Shown: positions 45,810 through 55,214, counted from the stretch's first letter. The stretch: 64,000 nucleotides of DNA from Neisseria mucosa (GCF_013267835.1 NZ_CP053939.1:186001-250000); one strand, 5' to 3'. Program-made: numbers and translations. The notes: generated by a model from the letters alone, not told the origin.

Positions 45810-46850
45810 ATGAAAGCAATGGTTTATCATGGCGCAAACGACATCCGTTTCGAAGAAAAACCTCGTCCTCAAATTATCGATCCGACCGATGCAGTCGTCA
45901 AAATCGTTAAAACCACGATTTGCGGTACTGACTTGGGTATTTGGAAGGGTAAAAACCCTGAAGTTGCCGACGGTCGTATTCTCGGTCATGAGGGCATCGG
46001 TATTGTAGAAGAAGTCGGCGACGCTGTAAAAAACATCAAAGTTGGTGATAAAGTCATTATTTCATGTGTCAGCAAATGCTGTACTTGCGACAACTGTAAA
46101 ATCCAACTTTATTCACACTGCCGCAACGGCGGTTGGATCTTGGGCTATATGATCGACGGTACGCAAGCCGAATACGTCCGTACGCCTTATGCCGACAACA
46201 GCTTGGTTCCGCTGCCTGACAACGTCAACGAAGAAGTTGCCCTGCTGTTGAGCGATGCCTTGCCTACCGCCCACGAAATCGGCGTGCAATATGGCGATGT
46301 GAAACCTGGCGATACCGTATTCATCGCCGGTGCCGGCCCTGTCGGTATGTCTGCGTTGCTGACTGCGCAACTGTATAGCCCTGCCGCCATCATCGTTTGC
46401 GATATGGATGAAAACCGCTTGAAACTGGCGAAAGAATTGGGCGCGACCCATACCATCAACCCTGCTTCCGGTGATGTGAGCAAGCAAGTTACCGCTATCG
46501 TCGGCGAAGACGGCGTAGATTGCGCCATTGAAGCGGTCGGTATCCCTGCGACTTGGAATATGTGTCAAGACATCGTGAAACCCGGCGGTCATATCGCAGT
46601 GGTCGGTGTACATGGTCAATCCGTTGATTTCAAACTGGAAAAACTGTGGATTAAAAACCTTGCCATTACTACCGGCCTGGTTAACGCCAATACCACCGAA
46701 ATGCTGATGAAAGCCATTTCCAGCAGCTCAGTAGATTACACCAAAATGATGACCCACCATTTCAAATTCAGCGAATTGGAAAAAGCTTACGATGTATTCA
46801 AACACGCTGCTGAAAACCAAGCCATGAAAGTAGTTTTGGAAGCGGATTGA
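45810..46850 (+). CDS. Zinc-dependent (medium-chain) alcohol dehydrogenase
   Basis: A 346-aa cytoplasmic MDR oxidoreductase. Catalytic zinc ligands C38, H60 and E61 (GHEGIGIVEEVG); structural zinc cysteines C90, C93, C96 and C104; nucleotide motif VFIAGAGPVGMSAL. The fold and ligand pattern fit NAD(P)-linked secondary-alcohol or butanediol-type dehydrogenases rather than the glutathione-dependent formaldehyde enzyme (AdhC). Exact substrate unknown. Own promoter with a palindrome upstream, and ACCGATCAAGGAG ribosome site; ends at a paired-DUS terminator shared with trmA. Confidence 0.88.
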   Translation: MKAMVYHGANDIRFEEKPRPQIIDPTDAVVKIVKTTICGTDLGIWKGKNPEVADGRILGHEGIGIVEEVGDAVKNIKVGDKVIISCVSKCCTCDNCKIQLYSHCRNGGWILGYMIDGTQAEYVRTPYADNSLVPLPDNVNEEVALLLSDALPTAHEIGVQYGDVKPGDTVFIAGAGPVGMSALLTAQLYSPAAIIVCDMDENRLKLAKELGATHTINPASGDVSKQVTAIVGEDGVDCAIEAVGIPATWNMCQDIVKPGGHIAVVGVHGQSVDFKLEKLWIKNLAITTGLVNANTTEMLMKAISSSSVDYTKMMTHHFKFSELEKAYDVFKHAAENQAMKVVLEAD

Positions 46851-46881
46851 TTTGAAAATCGCTTAATATGCCGTTAATTAA

Positions 46882-46913
46882 AGGCCGTCTGAACATTCAG
46901 ACGGCCTTTTTGT
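46882..46913. terminator. Bidirectional paired-DUS terminator
   Basis: AGGCCGTCTGAA (46882-46893) and TTCAGACGGCCT (46896-46907) between the convergent dehydrogenase and trmA genes. Confidence 0.8.
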
Positions 46914-46919
46914 ATGGTT

Positions 46920-48005
46920 TTATTTTTTCTTCTTCAACCAAACGCCGCTTTCGATATGGTGGGTAAATGGGAATTGGTCGAACAGGGCGGCGCGTTCAAT
47001 GGTATGGGTTTGACAGAGCGTGTCGAGATTGGCGCGCAGGGTCTCAGGGTTGCAGGAAATATAGAGGACGTTGTCGAATCGGGCCACCAATTTGAGCGTC
47101 TCATCATCAACACCGGCGCGTGGAGGATCGACAAAAATAGTTGAAAAGTCATAGTTTTTCAAGTCGATGCCTTGTTCTTGCAGGCGGCGGAATTCACGGT
47201 TTTGCGTGTAGGCCTCGGTAAACTCTTCCGCAGACAGGCGGGCGATTTTAAGATTGGTAATTTGGTTGGCTTCAATATTCCATTGGGCGGCGTTGACGGA
47301 AGTTTTGGAAACTTCGGTTGCCAGCACCTGATTGAAATGTTGTGAAAGCGGCAGGGTAAAATTGCCGTTGCCGCAGTACAGCTCAAGCAGGTCTTTGCCT
47401 AAGTTTTGTGCTGCATTACACGCCCACGTCAGCATTTTTTGGCACACTTGGGCATTGGGTTGGGTAAAGCTGCCCTCGATTTGACGATAGCAGAAGGTTT
47501 TGCCGTTGACTTCCAATGCTTCGGTCACAAAATCTTGGCTCAATACGATTTTTTGTCCGCGGCTGCGGCCGATGATGTGGATGCCCAAATTGTGCGCCAG
47601 CTCTTGCGTGGCTTGTTGCCATGCTTCGTTCAGCTTCTTGTGGTAAATCATGGTTACCAGCATTTCGCCGCTTAAAGTGGACAAAAATTCGACGGCGTAC
47701 CAGCGGTTTTTCAGCTCGGGATGATTGGATGCGGCTTCAATCAGTTTCGGCATCAAGGCATTGATGGATTCGGATGCGGCAGGAAATTGGTCGCAACGAA
47801 TCAGGCTTGCCCCGCTTGCCTTTTGCCCGCGCTCAAACATGGCGTAAAACATTTCGCCGCCCTCATGCCAGATGCGGAACTCGGCACGCATTCTGTAATG
47901 CTGTTCCGGAGATTCAAAGACTTCGATTTCAGGGAAATCCAGTCCTTGGAAAAGTTGCTGAAGATATTGCTTTTTATCGGCTAGTTGTTGCTGGTAGGCA
48001 GTCAT
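46920..48005 (-). CDS. trmA: tRNA (uracil-5-)-methyltransferase
   Basis: Makes ribothymidine at position 54 of tRNAs. A 361-aa SAM-dependent enzyme with [16 protein letters not shown] (SAM motif I), the motif DPPRAG and the catalytic cysteine in ISCNPETL near the C-terminus. There is no N-terminal TRAM or Fe-S domain, as expected for TrmA and unlike RlmD. Monocistronic. Confidence 0.95.
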   Translation of the reverse strand: MTAYQQQLADKKQYLQQLFQGLDFPEIEVFESPEQHYRMRAEFRIWHEGGEMFYAMFERGQKASGASLIRCDQFPAASESINALMPKLIEAASNHPELKNRWYAVEFLSTLSGEMLVTMIYHKKLNEAWQQATQELAHNLGIHIIGRSRGQKIVLSQDFVTEALEVNGKTFCYRQIEGSFTQPNAQVCQKMLTWACNAAQNLGKDLLELYCGNGNFTLPLSQHFNQVLATEVSKTSVNAAQWNIEANQITNLKIARLSAEEFTEAYTQNREFRRLQEQGIDLKNYDFSTIFVDPPRAGVDDETLKLVARFDNVLYISCNPETLRANLDTLCQTHTIERAALFDQFPFTHHIESGVWLKKKK

Positions 48006-48064
48006 CAGGGCAGTCTTTCAGAAAATAATGGCGAATTATAATATAGTTGGTGCAAAGATACGAA

Positions 48065-48100
48065 AGGCCGTCTGAAACATTGGTTTCAGACGGCCTTTGA
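48065..48100 (-). repeat. Paired DUS between trmA and pta
   Basis: AGGCCGTCTGAA (48065-48076) and TTCAGACGGCCT (48085-48096), just downstream of pta; acts as its terminator. Confidence 0.75.
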
Positions 48101-48122
48101 TTTCAAAGCATCAGCTTGTCAA

Positions 48123-49625
48123 TCAGCCTTGCATTTGTTTGGCTTGAACGGCAGTCAGGGCGATGGTGAAGACGATGTCTTCAATCAATGCGCCGCGGGA
48201 CAAGTCGTTAACCGGTTTGCGCAAACCTTGCAATAACGGACCTACGCTCAGGACGTTGGCGCTGCGTTGTACGGCTTTGTAAGTACAGTTGCCGGTATTG
48301 AGGTCTGGGAAAACCAAAACGGTTGCTTGACCAGCGACAGCGCTGCCCGGAGCTTTGGATTGGCCAATAGATGGAACGGTAGCCGCATCGTATTGCAACG
48401 GACCTTCGATGGCCAAATCAGGGCGTTTTTCATTAGCCAGTTTGGTTGCTTCGATCACTGCATCGACATCAGGGCCGCTGCCCGAGTTGATGGTAGAGTA
48501 GGAAATCATGGCTACTTTTGGATCGATACCGAAAGCTTTGGCGCTGTCGGCAGATTGGATGGCGATGTCGGCCAGTTGTTCAGGCGTTGGGTTCGGGTTA
48601 ACCGCGCAGTCGCCGAATGCCAATACTTGGTTAGGCAGCAACATGAAGAATACGCTGGATACAAGGCTTGCACCCGGAGCGGTTTTAATCAGTTGCAGGG
48701 CAGGGCGGATGGTGTTGGCAGTAGTGTGGACTGCGCCGGAAACCAAACCATCCACGTCGTTTTGAGCCATCATCATGGTGCCGAGTACGACAGTGTCTTG
48801 CAGCTGTTTGCGTGCATCTTCAGGAGTCAGGCCTTTGGATTTACGCAATTCGCACATTGGCTCGACGTATTGCTCAACCAAAGAAGCAGGATCGATGATT
48901 TCCAAAGAATCAGGCAGGGAGATGCCGCGCTCTTTCGCTACGTCCTCAACTTCTTCGCGGGTCGCCAACAGTACGCAACGGGCGATGCCTTTTTCGTGAC
49001 AGATAGCAGCGGCAGCGACGGTACGTGGTTCTGCACCTTCAGGCAGGACGATGCGCATATCGGCTTTGCGTGCGAAATCGATCAGGTTGTAACGGAATTG
49101 GGCTGGAGACAGGCGTTTAGCTTCGCGTTTGGCCAAAGCGGATACGTCTTGCAGTTTGTCGCTGGAGCCGAAGAAAGTCAGGCCGGTTTGCTCGGCGACT
49201 TGTGCGCCTAAAGCAGCGGCTGCGCCGTCAATGATAAAGCCTTCCAATAAGCCTGGGGAGTTGGTGTAGAGCTGTTTGGCGAGGTTTAATTGTTGGGTGA
49301 TGGCGGCTGCGTCGGTGTTGTCGGATTTCAGCGCCAATACAACGCCTGCGTCCAAAGACAACGCCAATTCGACGTTTTTGCCTGCCAAGAACAATTTGTC
49401 TGCATCAGGAGTAATGCCTTCGATAACGAGATTATCTGCGTTCAATGCTGCAACTTTACCGACAAGTGCGTCAAACCAGTCGTCGCTCTTGCCTTGAGCC
49501 AACAGGGCTTCTGTAGTGGAGTCAACGGCTTGGAAAACTTGCGCATTCAATGCCGCTGCAAATGCTTTTGCCGCTGCATCGGCGCTCAGGCCGGTAGATA
49601 CCGGTGCGATCAGGATTTTTGCCAT
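48123..49625 (-). CDS. pta: Phosphate acetyltransferase
   Basis: Interconverts acetyl-CoA and acetyl phosphate. The start at 49625 ([25 protein letters not shown] upstream) gives 500 aa; an upstream in-frame extension is not credible. The C-terminal catalytic PTA_PTB domain covers about residues 185-500, with [21 protein letters not shown] and the end-region [22 protein letters not shown]. The N-terminal part is a shortened AAA/DRTGG-type region, so the protein is clearly shorter than the ~714-aa E. coli enzyme. No ackA next door. Confidence 0.94.
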   Translation of the reverse strand: MAKILIAPVSTGLSADAAAKAFAAALNAQVFQAVDSTTEALLAQGKSDDWFDALVGKVAALNADNLVIEGITPDADKLFLAGKNVELALSLDAGVVLALKSDNTDAAAITQQLNLAKQLYTNSPGLLEGFIIDGAAAALGAQVAEQTGLTFFGSSDKLQDVSALAKREAKRLSPAQFRYNLIDFARKADMRIVLPEGAEPRTVAAAAICHEKGIARCVLLATREEVEDVAKERGISLPDSLEIIDPASLVEQYVEPMCELRKSKGLTPEDARKQLQDTVVLGTMMMAQNDVDGLVSGAVHTTANTIRPALQLIKTAPGASLVSSVFFMLLPNQVLAFGDCAVNPNPTPEQLADIAIQSADSAKAFGIDPKVAMISYSTINSGSGPDVDAVIEATKLANEKRPDLAIEGPLQYDAATVPSIGQSKAPGSAVAGQATVLVFPDLNTGNCTYKAVQRSANVLSVGPLLQGLRKPVNDLSRGALIEDIVFTIALTAVQAKQMQG

Positions 49626-49773
49626 TTTGTGTCCTCTCTTTCGGTGATTGTAGAAGGGTGTTGCTGTGGCGCAGCTGGTGCTGCATTTTATCACTTTGGG
49701 ATAACATATACACAGCCATATTGACATATGTCATCAGACCGTCTGAAAAGTATAAACGCAATGGACCAAATCC

Positions 49774-49827
49774 ATCAATCCCCCATTGCTGCCAAAAGCT
49801 CGGCTTGATGCTCGGCAATCAGGGCAT
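49774..49827. repeat. Direct repeat of the prfA 3' end, left copy
   Basis: Fifty-four bases identical to 51645-51698 except for one substitution (T for C). The right copy is the end of intact prfA, including its stop codon; this left copy is a detached remnant. Confidence 0.95.
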
Positions 49828-50057
49828 CATGATTTTCTCTAAAAGTGTCAGTTTATATATTTACTCAAAAATAAATATTTTTTAATTTTAAAAAAGATAG
49901 CACTATTTTAAATATACTGTTCATAGGAGAAATTCTGGTATTCAGGTAATTTAGAAATAGAGCTCAGTGATTGAAGGTTAAGTCATAATTTTTGGAAATA
50001 TTAGAATATCAGTAAAATAGAAATGAGTAAGAGAAAGTTTGATTTATTCATTGGGAA

Positions 50058-50092
50058 AGGCCATCTGAAATGTTTGTTTCAGATGGCCTTAC
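50058..50092 (-). terminator. Variant paired-DUS hairpin, GGCCATCTGAA form
   Basis: AGGCCATCTGAA (50058-50069) and TTCAGATGGCCT (50078-50089). Both arms carry the same G-to-A-type change, so pairing is preserved. Terminates the DUF805 gene. Confidence 0.8.
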
Positions 50093-50101
50093 TCTAGAAG
50101 G

Positions 50102-50737
50102 TTAGTTTTCAGGCATACTACCCCATTGATTATCCCCATTGAAGGATGGTTGGCACATCAAAACAATTAGCCAGATTGGGCCAATAATAGGAATAAGTAT
50201 AATGAGAAACCACCAACCTGATTTTCCTATATCATGGAGACGGCGAATAACGACAGATAAAGATGGAATAATTACAGCTAGAGCAAATAGGTAATATAGG
50301 AGGAAGAAAATATCTCCAAGACTTTTGCTAATTCCAGACATTATTATTGCGACAATAAAAATGGAAAAATCTGCAATTATTCTAAAGAGTGTATATCCCC
50401 AAAATTCTCGTTTGGATGCTCTCCCTGAAAATTGTGCATAACGTTTAGATAGCGTTTCCAAAAATAAGGCAAACAGTGATAATTGTCCATTTTCATTTCT
50501 GGATTGCGCCACAGTATTGAATGCATTTACGACATTATTAGATGAACTGCTATTTAGTGCCTTGTAAATACCAATAGCCTGACCATCTCCATTAATATCA
50601 AAATCAACATTCATGCCTCGAGTAGGAATGTTTTGTTCTTTCCATTCTTCGCTTTTAAATGGATAACGCTTACCATCCTCCCCGTTGATCAGACCACCAC
50701 CGTTTTGAATTGAAAAGTCTAAAATTTGTCCCTTCAT
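50102..50737 (-). CDS. DUF805 membrane protein with cold-shock-like N-terminal domain
   Basis: A 211-aa protein starting at 50737 (AGGAG eight bases upstream). Residues 1-60 look like a cold-shock/S1-type beta-barrel (MKGQILDFSIQNGGGLINGEDGKRYPF). A linker leads to a DUF805 domain (about 85-205) with four hydrophobic segments and the family hallmark RRLHDIGKSGWWFLI. It follows the small lipoprotein gene closely (18-base gap), so the two form an operon. Function unknown. A+T-rich like the rest of the islet. Confidence 0.8.
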   Translation of the reverse strand: MKGQILDFSIQNGGGLINGEDGKRYPFKSEEWKEQNIPTRGMNVDFDINGDGQAIGIYKALNSSSSNNVVNAFNTVAQSRNENGQLSLFALFLETLSKRYAQFSGRASKREFWGYTLFRIIADFSIFIVAIIMSGISKSLGDIFFLLYYLFALAVIIPSLSVVIRRLHDIGKSGWWFLIILIPIIGPIWLIVLMCQPSFNGDNQWGSMPEN

Positions 50738-50755
50738 TTGTATCACTCCTAATAT

Positions 50756-51064
50756 TTAATTGATTTCTAAGTAGAAACTACTTTTATCTTTATTCTGCCA
50801 TTTGATTGAGTAAGTGATGTTTTCACTTCCTTTTGTTGTGGTCAATTTGGCAGAACATACTCTTATTTCGGCATCATGATTAACGGCAGTTTCTTCCACA
50901 TCATCCAATGAAACAAATTGACCTAAAAGAAATGAGCGTTGGTTAATGATTTTTTTAACCAAATCTTCTGCGTCACTTGAACCGCATGAAGGTAAGCCCC
51001 CCATACAACCAGTTAATAACATCACTGGTAAAATCCCAGCAAAGAGATAGTGTTTAATTTTCAT
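50756..51064 (-). CDS. Small islet lipoprotein
   Basis: A 102-aa protein with a lipoprotein signal (MKIKHYLFAGILPVMLLTGC, lipidated Cys20) and a mature domain with two further cysteines (CGSSDAEDLVKK and IRVCSAKL). I do not recognise the family. Located between the DUF805 gene downstream and a divergently transcribed HTH regulator. Confidence 0.75.
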   Translation of the reverse strand: MKIKHYLFAGILPVMLLTGCMGGLPSCGSSDAEDLVKKIINQRSFLLGQFVSLDDVEETAVNHDAEIRVCSAKLTTTKGSENITYSIKWQNKDKSSFYLEIN

Positions 51065-51105
51065 TTGGTCACCTCAAGATTTAAAGTTTCATAAAAATGG
51101 AAAAG

Positions 51106-51120
51106 TACAGTAAAACTGTA
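51106..51120. promoter_or_regulatory. Candidate operator in the islet's divergent promoter region
   Basis: TACAGT (51106-51111) / ACTGTA (51115-51120) with a 3-base spacer; the half-site AGTACAG recurs at 51155-51161. A likely autoregulatory site for the adjacent XRE regulator. Confidence 0.45.
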
Positions 51121-51205
51121 TGAAGTATTGCATTTAAGTATTTTTATGTCAAGAAGTACAGCAATACAATTTTAATTGAATCTATTTCTCTCTAATATCT
51201 TTTGC

Positions 51206-51544
51206 ATGAATATAAGTCGTGCAATTAGATTTTTGAGAAAACAAAAAGGTTGGACACAGCAGCAACTTGCTGATTTTGCAAATACTTCGAAAAGTAATAT
51301 CTCCAATCTTGAGAATGGTAATCAAGGATACAGTGAGGCTATCTTAAAATACCTTGCTGATGCATTGGGATGTCGTGTTTCGTCTATTTTTCTGCTAGCA
51401 GAATACTTGGAAAGACAGCAAAACAATACATTAAAGGATTTAGAAGAAATGCCGGTCGAACTGATTTTTTTACAACTTCCTGAACCTTTACAACAGTCTT
51501 TTAAATTATTGATGATCCAGACCTTGGAGCAAATCTCAAAATAA
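51206..51544 (+). CDS. XRE-family helix-turn-helix regulator
   Basis: A 112-aa DNA-binding protein; the start MNISRAIRFLRKQKG at 51206 is preferred over one ten codons upstream. The HTH covers about residues 3-58 (GWTQQQLADFANTSKSNISNLENG is the canonical helix pair), and the C-terminal half is a short helical region. Divergent from the lipoprotein-DUF805 pair, which it probably controls. Ends at a paired DUS of AAGCCGTCTGAA type. Confidence 0.85.
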   Translation: MNISRAIRFLRKQKGWTQQQLADFANTSKSNISNLENGNQGYSEAILKYLADALGCRVSSIFLLAEYLERQQNNTLKDLEEMPVELIFLQLPEPLQQSFKLLMIQTLEQISK

Positions 51545-51578
51545 ATACTGTTTTATAGGTTTGTTTATTTTTAAATAA

Positions 51579-51612
51579 AAGCCGTCTGAAATTTACATTT
51601 CAGACGGCTTTT
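51579..51612. terminator. Variant paired-DUS terminator, AAGCCGTCTGAA form
   Basis: AAGCCGTCTGAA (51579-51590) and TTCAGACGGCTT (51599-51610): again both arms share the same deviation. Lies between the HTH gene and prfA, which converge. Confidence 0.8.
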
Positions 51613-51644
51613 ATATTGGTAATGATGATCAGAGTGAGGCAAAT

Positions 51645-51698
51645 ATCAATCCCCCATTGCCGCCAAAAGCTCGGCTTGATGCTCGGCAATCAGGGCAT
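51645..51698. repeat. Direct repeat of the prfA 3' end, right copy
   Basis: The native 3' end of prfA, matching 49774-49827 at 53 of 54 positions. Confidence 0.95.
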
Positions 51699-52722
51699 TG
51701 GTGATTTCTTCTAAATCGCCGTCCATCACAAAATCCAGTTTGTGTAGGGTAAGGTTGATGCGATGGTCGGTCACGCGGCCTTGGGGGTAGTTGTAGGTAC
51801 GGATACGCTCGCTGCGGTCGCCGCTGCCGATCAGGGATTTGCGTTCGGCGGCTTCTTTGGCTTGGGCTTCGCGTTTTTGCGCGTCGTTTAAGCGGGCAGC
51901 GAGGACTTTCATCGCCTGCGCTTTATTGGCGTGTTGGCTGCGGCCGTCTTGGCATTCGACCACCATGCCGGTGGGCAAGTGGGTGATGCGGACAGCGGAG
52001 TCGGTTTTGTTGATGTGCTGACCACCGGCGCCGGATGCGCGGAAGGTGTCGATGCGCAGGTCGGCAGGGTTCAACTCGATGTCTTCCAGTTCGTCCGCTT
52101 CGGGCATGACGGCGACGGTACAGGCTGAGGTGTGGATACGGCCTTGGCTTTCGGTAGCAGGGACACGCTGTACGCGGTGGCCGCCGGATTCAAATTTCAG
52201 ACGGCTGTATGCGCCCAAGCCGATAATGCGGGCGATGACTTCTTTATAGCCGCCCAATTCGCTTTCGTTGGCGGAAACGATTTCGACCTGCCAGCGGTTG
52301 CGCTCGGCGTAGCGGCTGTACATGCGCAGCAAATCGCCTGCAAACAGCGCGGCTTCGTCACCGCCCGTTCCGGCGCGCACCTCGATGAAGATGTTTTTGT
52401 CGTCGTCGGCATCTTTGGGCAGCAAGAGTTTTTGCAGTTCGGTATCGAGCGTGTCGATTTTGGCTTTGGCCGCTTCGATTTCTTCGGCGGCAAAGTCTTT
52501 CATTTCAGGATCGGACAGCATTTCTTCGGCATCCGCCAAGTCGCTTTGCGCCAGCTGATAGTTTTGGAACACTTCGACCACGGGCGTCAATTCGGCGTGT
52601 TCGCGCGTGAGTTTGCGGTAGTTGTCCATATCGGACGTGGCTTCAGGCTGTCCGAGCAAATGCGTGACTTCTTCCAGTCGGTCGCTGAGTTGTTGTAGTT
52701 TTTCTAAGATAGACGGCTTCAT
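51646..52722 (-). CDS. prfA: Peptide chain release factor 1
   Basis: Terminates translation at UAA and UAG. The start at 52722 ([12 protein letters not shown]) gives 358 aa. The stop-codon-reading tripeptide PAT is at residues 188-190 and the peptidyl-hydrolysis GGQ motif at 233-235. Full length and intact; its last 17-18 codons are duplicated 1.8 kb downstream on the far side of an AT-rich islet. Confidence 0.97.
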   Translation of the reverse strand: MKPSILEKLQQLSDRLEEVTHLLGQPEATSDMDNYRKLTREHAELTPVVEVFQNYQLAQSDLADAEEMLSDPEMKDFAAEEIEAAKAKIDTLDTELQKLLLPKDADDDKNIFIEVRAGTGGDEAALFAGDLLRMYSRYAERNRWQVEIVSANESELGGYKEVIARIIGLGAYSRLKFESGGHRVQRVPATESQGRIHTSACTVAVMPEADELEDIELNPADLRIDTFRASGAGGQHINKTDSAVRITHLPTGMVVECQDGRSQHANKAQAMKVLAARLNDAQKREAQAKEAAERKSLIGSGDRSERIRTYNYPQGRVTDHRINLTLHKLDFVMDGDLEEITNALIAEHQAELLAAMGD

Positions 52723-52826
52723 AAATTTTCCAAAATACGGATGCCGTCGAGTGGTCTGCAACGGCGAAATAAGGAGTCATTATAATGGGTTTGAATGAAA
52801 ATTCAACAAGATATGATGGATTGGAA

Positions 52827-52868
52827 AGGCCGTCTGAAACTTGTTTTTGAGTTTCAGACGGCCTTTTT
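52827..52868 (-). terminator. Paired-DUS terminator of the Nramp-like gene
   Basis: AGGCCGTCTGAA (52827-52838) and TTCAGACGGCCT (52853-52864). Confidence 0.8.
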
Positions 52869-52877
52869 CATATGGGC

Positions 52878-54146
52878 TTATTTAGGAGCAGCCAAGATGC
52901 CTGTTTGGTTCAGCAGGAACAAAACGGTAAAGCCGGTCAAGTAAATCAAACCGATAATGGCAAGGAAATTCATGCCCATGGTCAGTTTGTGGCGTTTGTC
53001 GCCTTTGACGAGGCGGTAGTTCAGCCAAGCGAACACAGGGGCGGCAACGAAGGCAGTAATCATGGCGAATTTGAGCAGCTCTGCCATCGCGCTGTTGAAC
53101 CAGAAAATCACGGCCAAGCCTGAGCCTGCGACCCAGACGTTCCAAGCAAACAGTTCGACGTTGCCGGTTTTGTCTTTACCGCGCAGCAGGCGTACCGGTT
53201 CGGCAATCGCGCGCGCGTAGCCGTCTACTACGGTAATTGTGGTGCCGTACATACAGGCAAAGGCGATAAATGCCACTAGTGGACGCGACCAGTCGCCGAT
53301 GGTAACGGCGTACATATTAATCAGTTGGCCAACATATTTGCCGCCCGCCATTTGTACTTCCTCGCCGTTGCCGTATTGTACATATGCACCCAAGGCGAGG
53401 AAAACGACCGCCAAAATCGCGCTGGTGATGTAGCCGACGTTGAAGTCGAAAATACCGTCGCGGTAGCTGGAAGGGTTGATGCGTTGTTTTTCGGTAACCC
53501 ACAAAGAGTTGATGGCGGAAATTTCAATCGGCGCAGGCATCCAGCCCATCAATGCGATGAGGAAGCCCAAGCCTGCCAGTGTCCACGGGGTAGGCTCGAT
53601 AAAGTCGGGTTTCATCTGCATGCCGCGAGACATGGCCACGGCGGCTGCGGCGACGGTGGCGATGGTCAGGCTGACGATGATGATTTTGGAAACGTTGTCC
53701 AATGCTTTATAGCGGCCGCTTGCCAAAATCAGCAGGCAGGAAACCATAATCATGACGGATACCATGCCGGTATCGAAAGTCAGCGACGGGATTGCCATTT
53801 TGACGATGGCGGCGGTAACGATGGCGACCGCACCGGCATTAATCGTTGCCGATGCAATACATAAAATCAAAAATACCCACAAATAAACGCGGCTTTTCTC
53901 GGCATAGCCCTCAATCAGACTTTTGCCCGTGTCCAGCGTGTAATGTGCGCTGAAGCGGAAAAACGGGTATTTGAACAGGTTGGTCAGAATAATAATCAGC
54001 GCAAGCTGCCAGCCGTAAAGTGCGCCTGCCTGCGTGGAGGCAATCAGGTGCGAGCCGCCGACTGCCGCCGAAGCCATCATGATACCCGGGCCGAGGGCAT
54101 TGATTTTGCTCTTCCAGGTGGAAGCGTGTGTATGTTGTTCAGTCAT
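52878..54146 (-). CDS. Divergent Nramp-family transporter lacking the canonical metal motifs
   Basis: A 422-aa protein with about eleven spans and the general Nramp pattern: ALGPGIMMASAAVGGSHLIASTQAG at the first span and GFLIALMGWMPAPIEISAINSLW at the sixth. In Nramp Mn/Fe importers the first has DPGN and the sixth MPH. Here DPGN is replaced by GGSH (residues 30-33) and MPH by MPA (203-205), removing the aspartate and the histidine while keeping the methionine. Substrate is therefore uncertain; a Mg2+ or other cation, or a non-metal solute, are possibilities. Monocistronic. Confidence 0.85.
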   Translation of the reverse strand: MTEQHTHASTWKSKINALGPGIMMASAAVGGSHLIASTQAGALYGWQLALIIILTNLFKYPFFRFSAHYTLDTGKSLIEGYAEKSRVYLWVFLILCIASATINAGAVAIVTAAIVKMAIPSLTFDTGMVSVMIMVSCLLILASGRYKALDNVSKIIIVSLTIATVAAAAVAMSRGMQMKPDFIEPTPWTLAGLGFLIALMGWMPAPIEISAINSLWVTEKQRINPSSYRDGIFDFNVGYITSAILAVVFLALGAYVQYGNGEEVQMAGGKYVGQLINMYAVTIGDWSRPLVAFIAFACMYGTTITVVDGYARAIAEPVRLLRGKDKTGNVELFAWNVWVAGSGLAVIFWFNSAMAELLKFAMITAFVAAPVFAWLNYRLVKGDKRHKLTMGMNFLAIIGLIYLTGFTVLFLLNQTGILAAPK

Positions 54147-54433
54147 AATTAGTTTCCGCCTTTTTCAGACGGCCTTATTATCAAAAAAAAGCATATTTTA
54201 ACGTAAATAAAAAGTTTGCCCAATAATATGCGTAATACTTTTTATCAATCAAAAGGAAAATACGGTGTTAAAAAGCCGAGATGACGGAGTGAACGATATT
54301 TTGTGCCAAAAACATTTTTTCAGATGGCCTTGTATCGCTTTTTATTCATGAACATGGGGTAGGGAGGGCAGAGTGTGTCGGTTTGGAAACGGAGCGGCCG
54401 GGCGAGGCTTTTTGATGCCTTGAGGTCGGTATA

Positions 54434-55201
54434 TTAAGGGGAAGTATGGAGCAGGGAATTCACGTTTTGCTCGGTTGCTTCAGCCAGTTGTGCCAGCGGT
54501 ACGCCGCGTAGTTCGGCGGCAATTTCGGCGATACGGCGGATGTTGGCCGGGGTATTGGTTTCGTGGCCGAGCATAAAGGGGCTGTCGGTTTCGAGAACAA
54601 AATCCGTGTCATCTAAGGCTTGTAAGGCGGCACGGACTTTTTTGGCATTGGGATTGAGCAGCAGCGAGCCTATGCCGATTTTGAAGCCGAGTTTTACCAA
54701 AATCTGCGCTTCTTCTACGCTGCCGGAGAAAGCGTGGACAATACCGCCTTGTGTGAAACCGGCGGTTTTGACGGCGGCGGCAATGGCGGCGGTGGCTTTC
54801 AGATTATGGATGATGACGCGGCGGTTGAGGTGTTGGGCGAGGATAAGTTGGCGGATAAAGACGTCGGTCTGCGTGTCGCGTTGCGCTTGGGTTTGCTCTT
54901 TGCCATAAAAATCCAAGCCGATTTCGCCAACCCATGCTTGCGGATGCCGGATTAATTCTTTCTCTAACTCTTGGAATGCCGCTTCGTTGAGGCCGTCTGA
55001 AAACCACGGATGAATGCCCAAAGCAATATGGATGTTTTCAGACGGCCTTTCCAACTGCGCAACGGAATGCCAATCCTTGGGGGACGTAGCCGGTACGATA
55101 AAACGCGCCACACCGGCGGCTTGCGCTTCGGCAAGTACGGCAGGCAACGTATCGGCAAGTTTGGGATCGGCAAGATGGCAGTGGGTGTCGGTAAAAGTCA
55201 T
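54434..55201 (-). CDS. TatD-family metal-dependent hydrolase
   Basis: A 255-aa TIM-barrel hydrolase with the metal-binding THCHLAD at residues 6-12, GIHPWF, GEIGLDFYGKEQTQ (catalytic glutamate), IIHNLKA, HAFSGS and the final metal aspartate in LETDSPFM. Family members act as 3'-5' DNA/RNA exonucleases or D-aminoacyl deacylases. Which TatD paralogue this is (TatD, YcfH or YjjV type) cannot be settled here. Lies 13 bases from the asparaginase gene on the same strand, so likely its operon partner. Confidence 0.9.
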   Translation of the reverse strand: MTFTDTHCHLADPKLADTLPAVLAEAQAAGVARFIVPATSPKDWHSVAQLERPSENIHIALGIHPWFSDGLNEAAFQELEKELIRHPQAWVGEIGLDFYGKEQTQAQRDTQTDVFIRQLILAQHLNRRVIIHNLKATAAIAAAVKTAGFTQGGIVHAFSGSVEEAQILVKLGFKIGIGSLLLNPNAKKVRAALQALDDTDFVLETDSPFMLGHETNTPANIRRIAEIAAELRGVPLAQLAEATEQNVNSLLHTSP

Positions 55202-55214
55202 ATTAAATGGCGGT

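Larger units (their letters stand above)
49626..50101. other. Non-coding region with prfA-tail remnant and AT-rich stretch
   Basis: Contains the pta leader, a 54-base copy of the prfA 3' end (49774-49827), then about 230 bases of very A+T-rich sequence and a variant DUS hairpin. No credible gene. Confidence 0.6.

Noticed and set aside
49522..49818. A 98-codon minus-strand frame running from the prfA-tail remnant into the pta leader
   Set aside because: It only joins the 54-bp remnant in a different frame with leader sequence; no protein resemblance.
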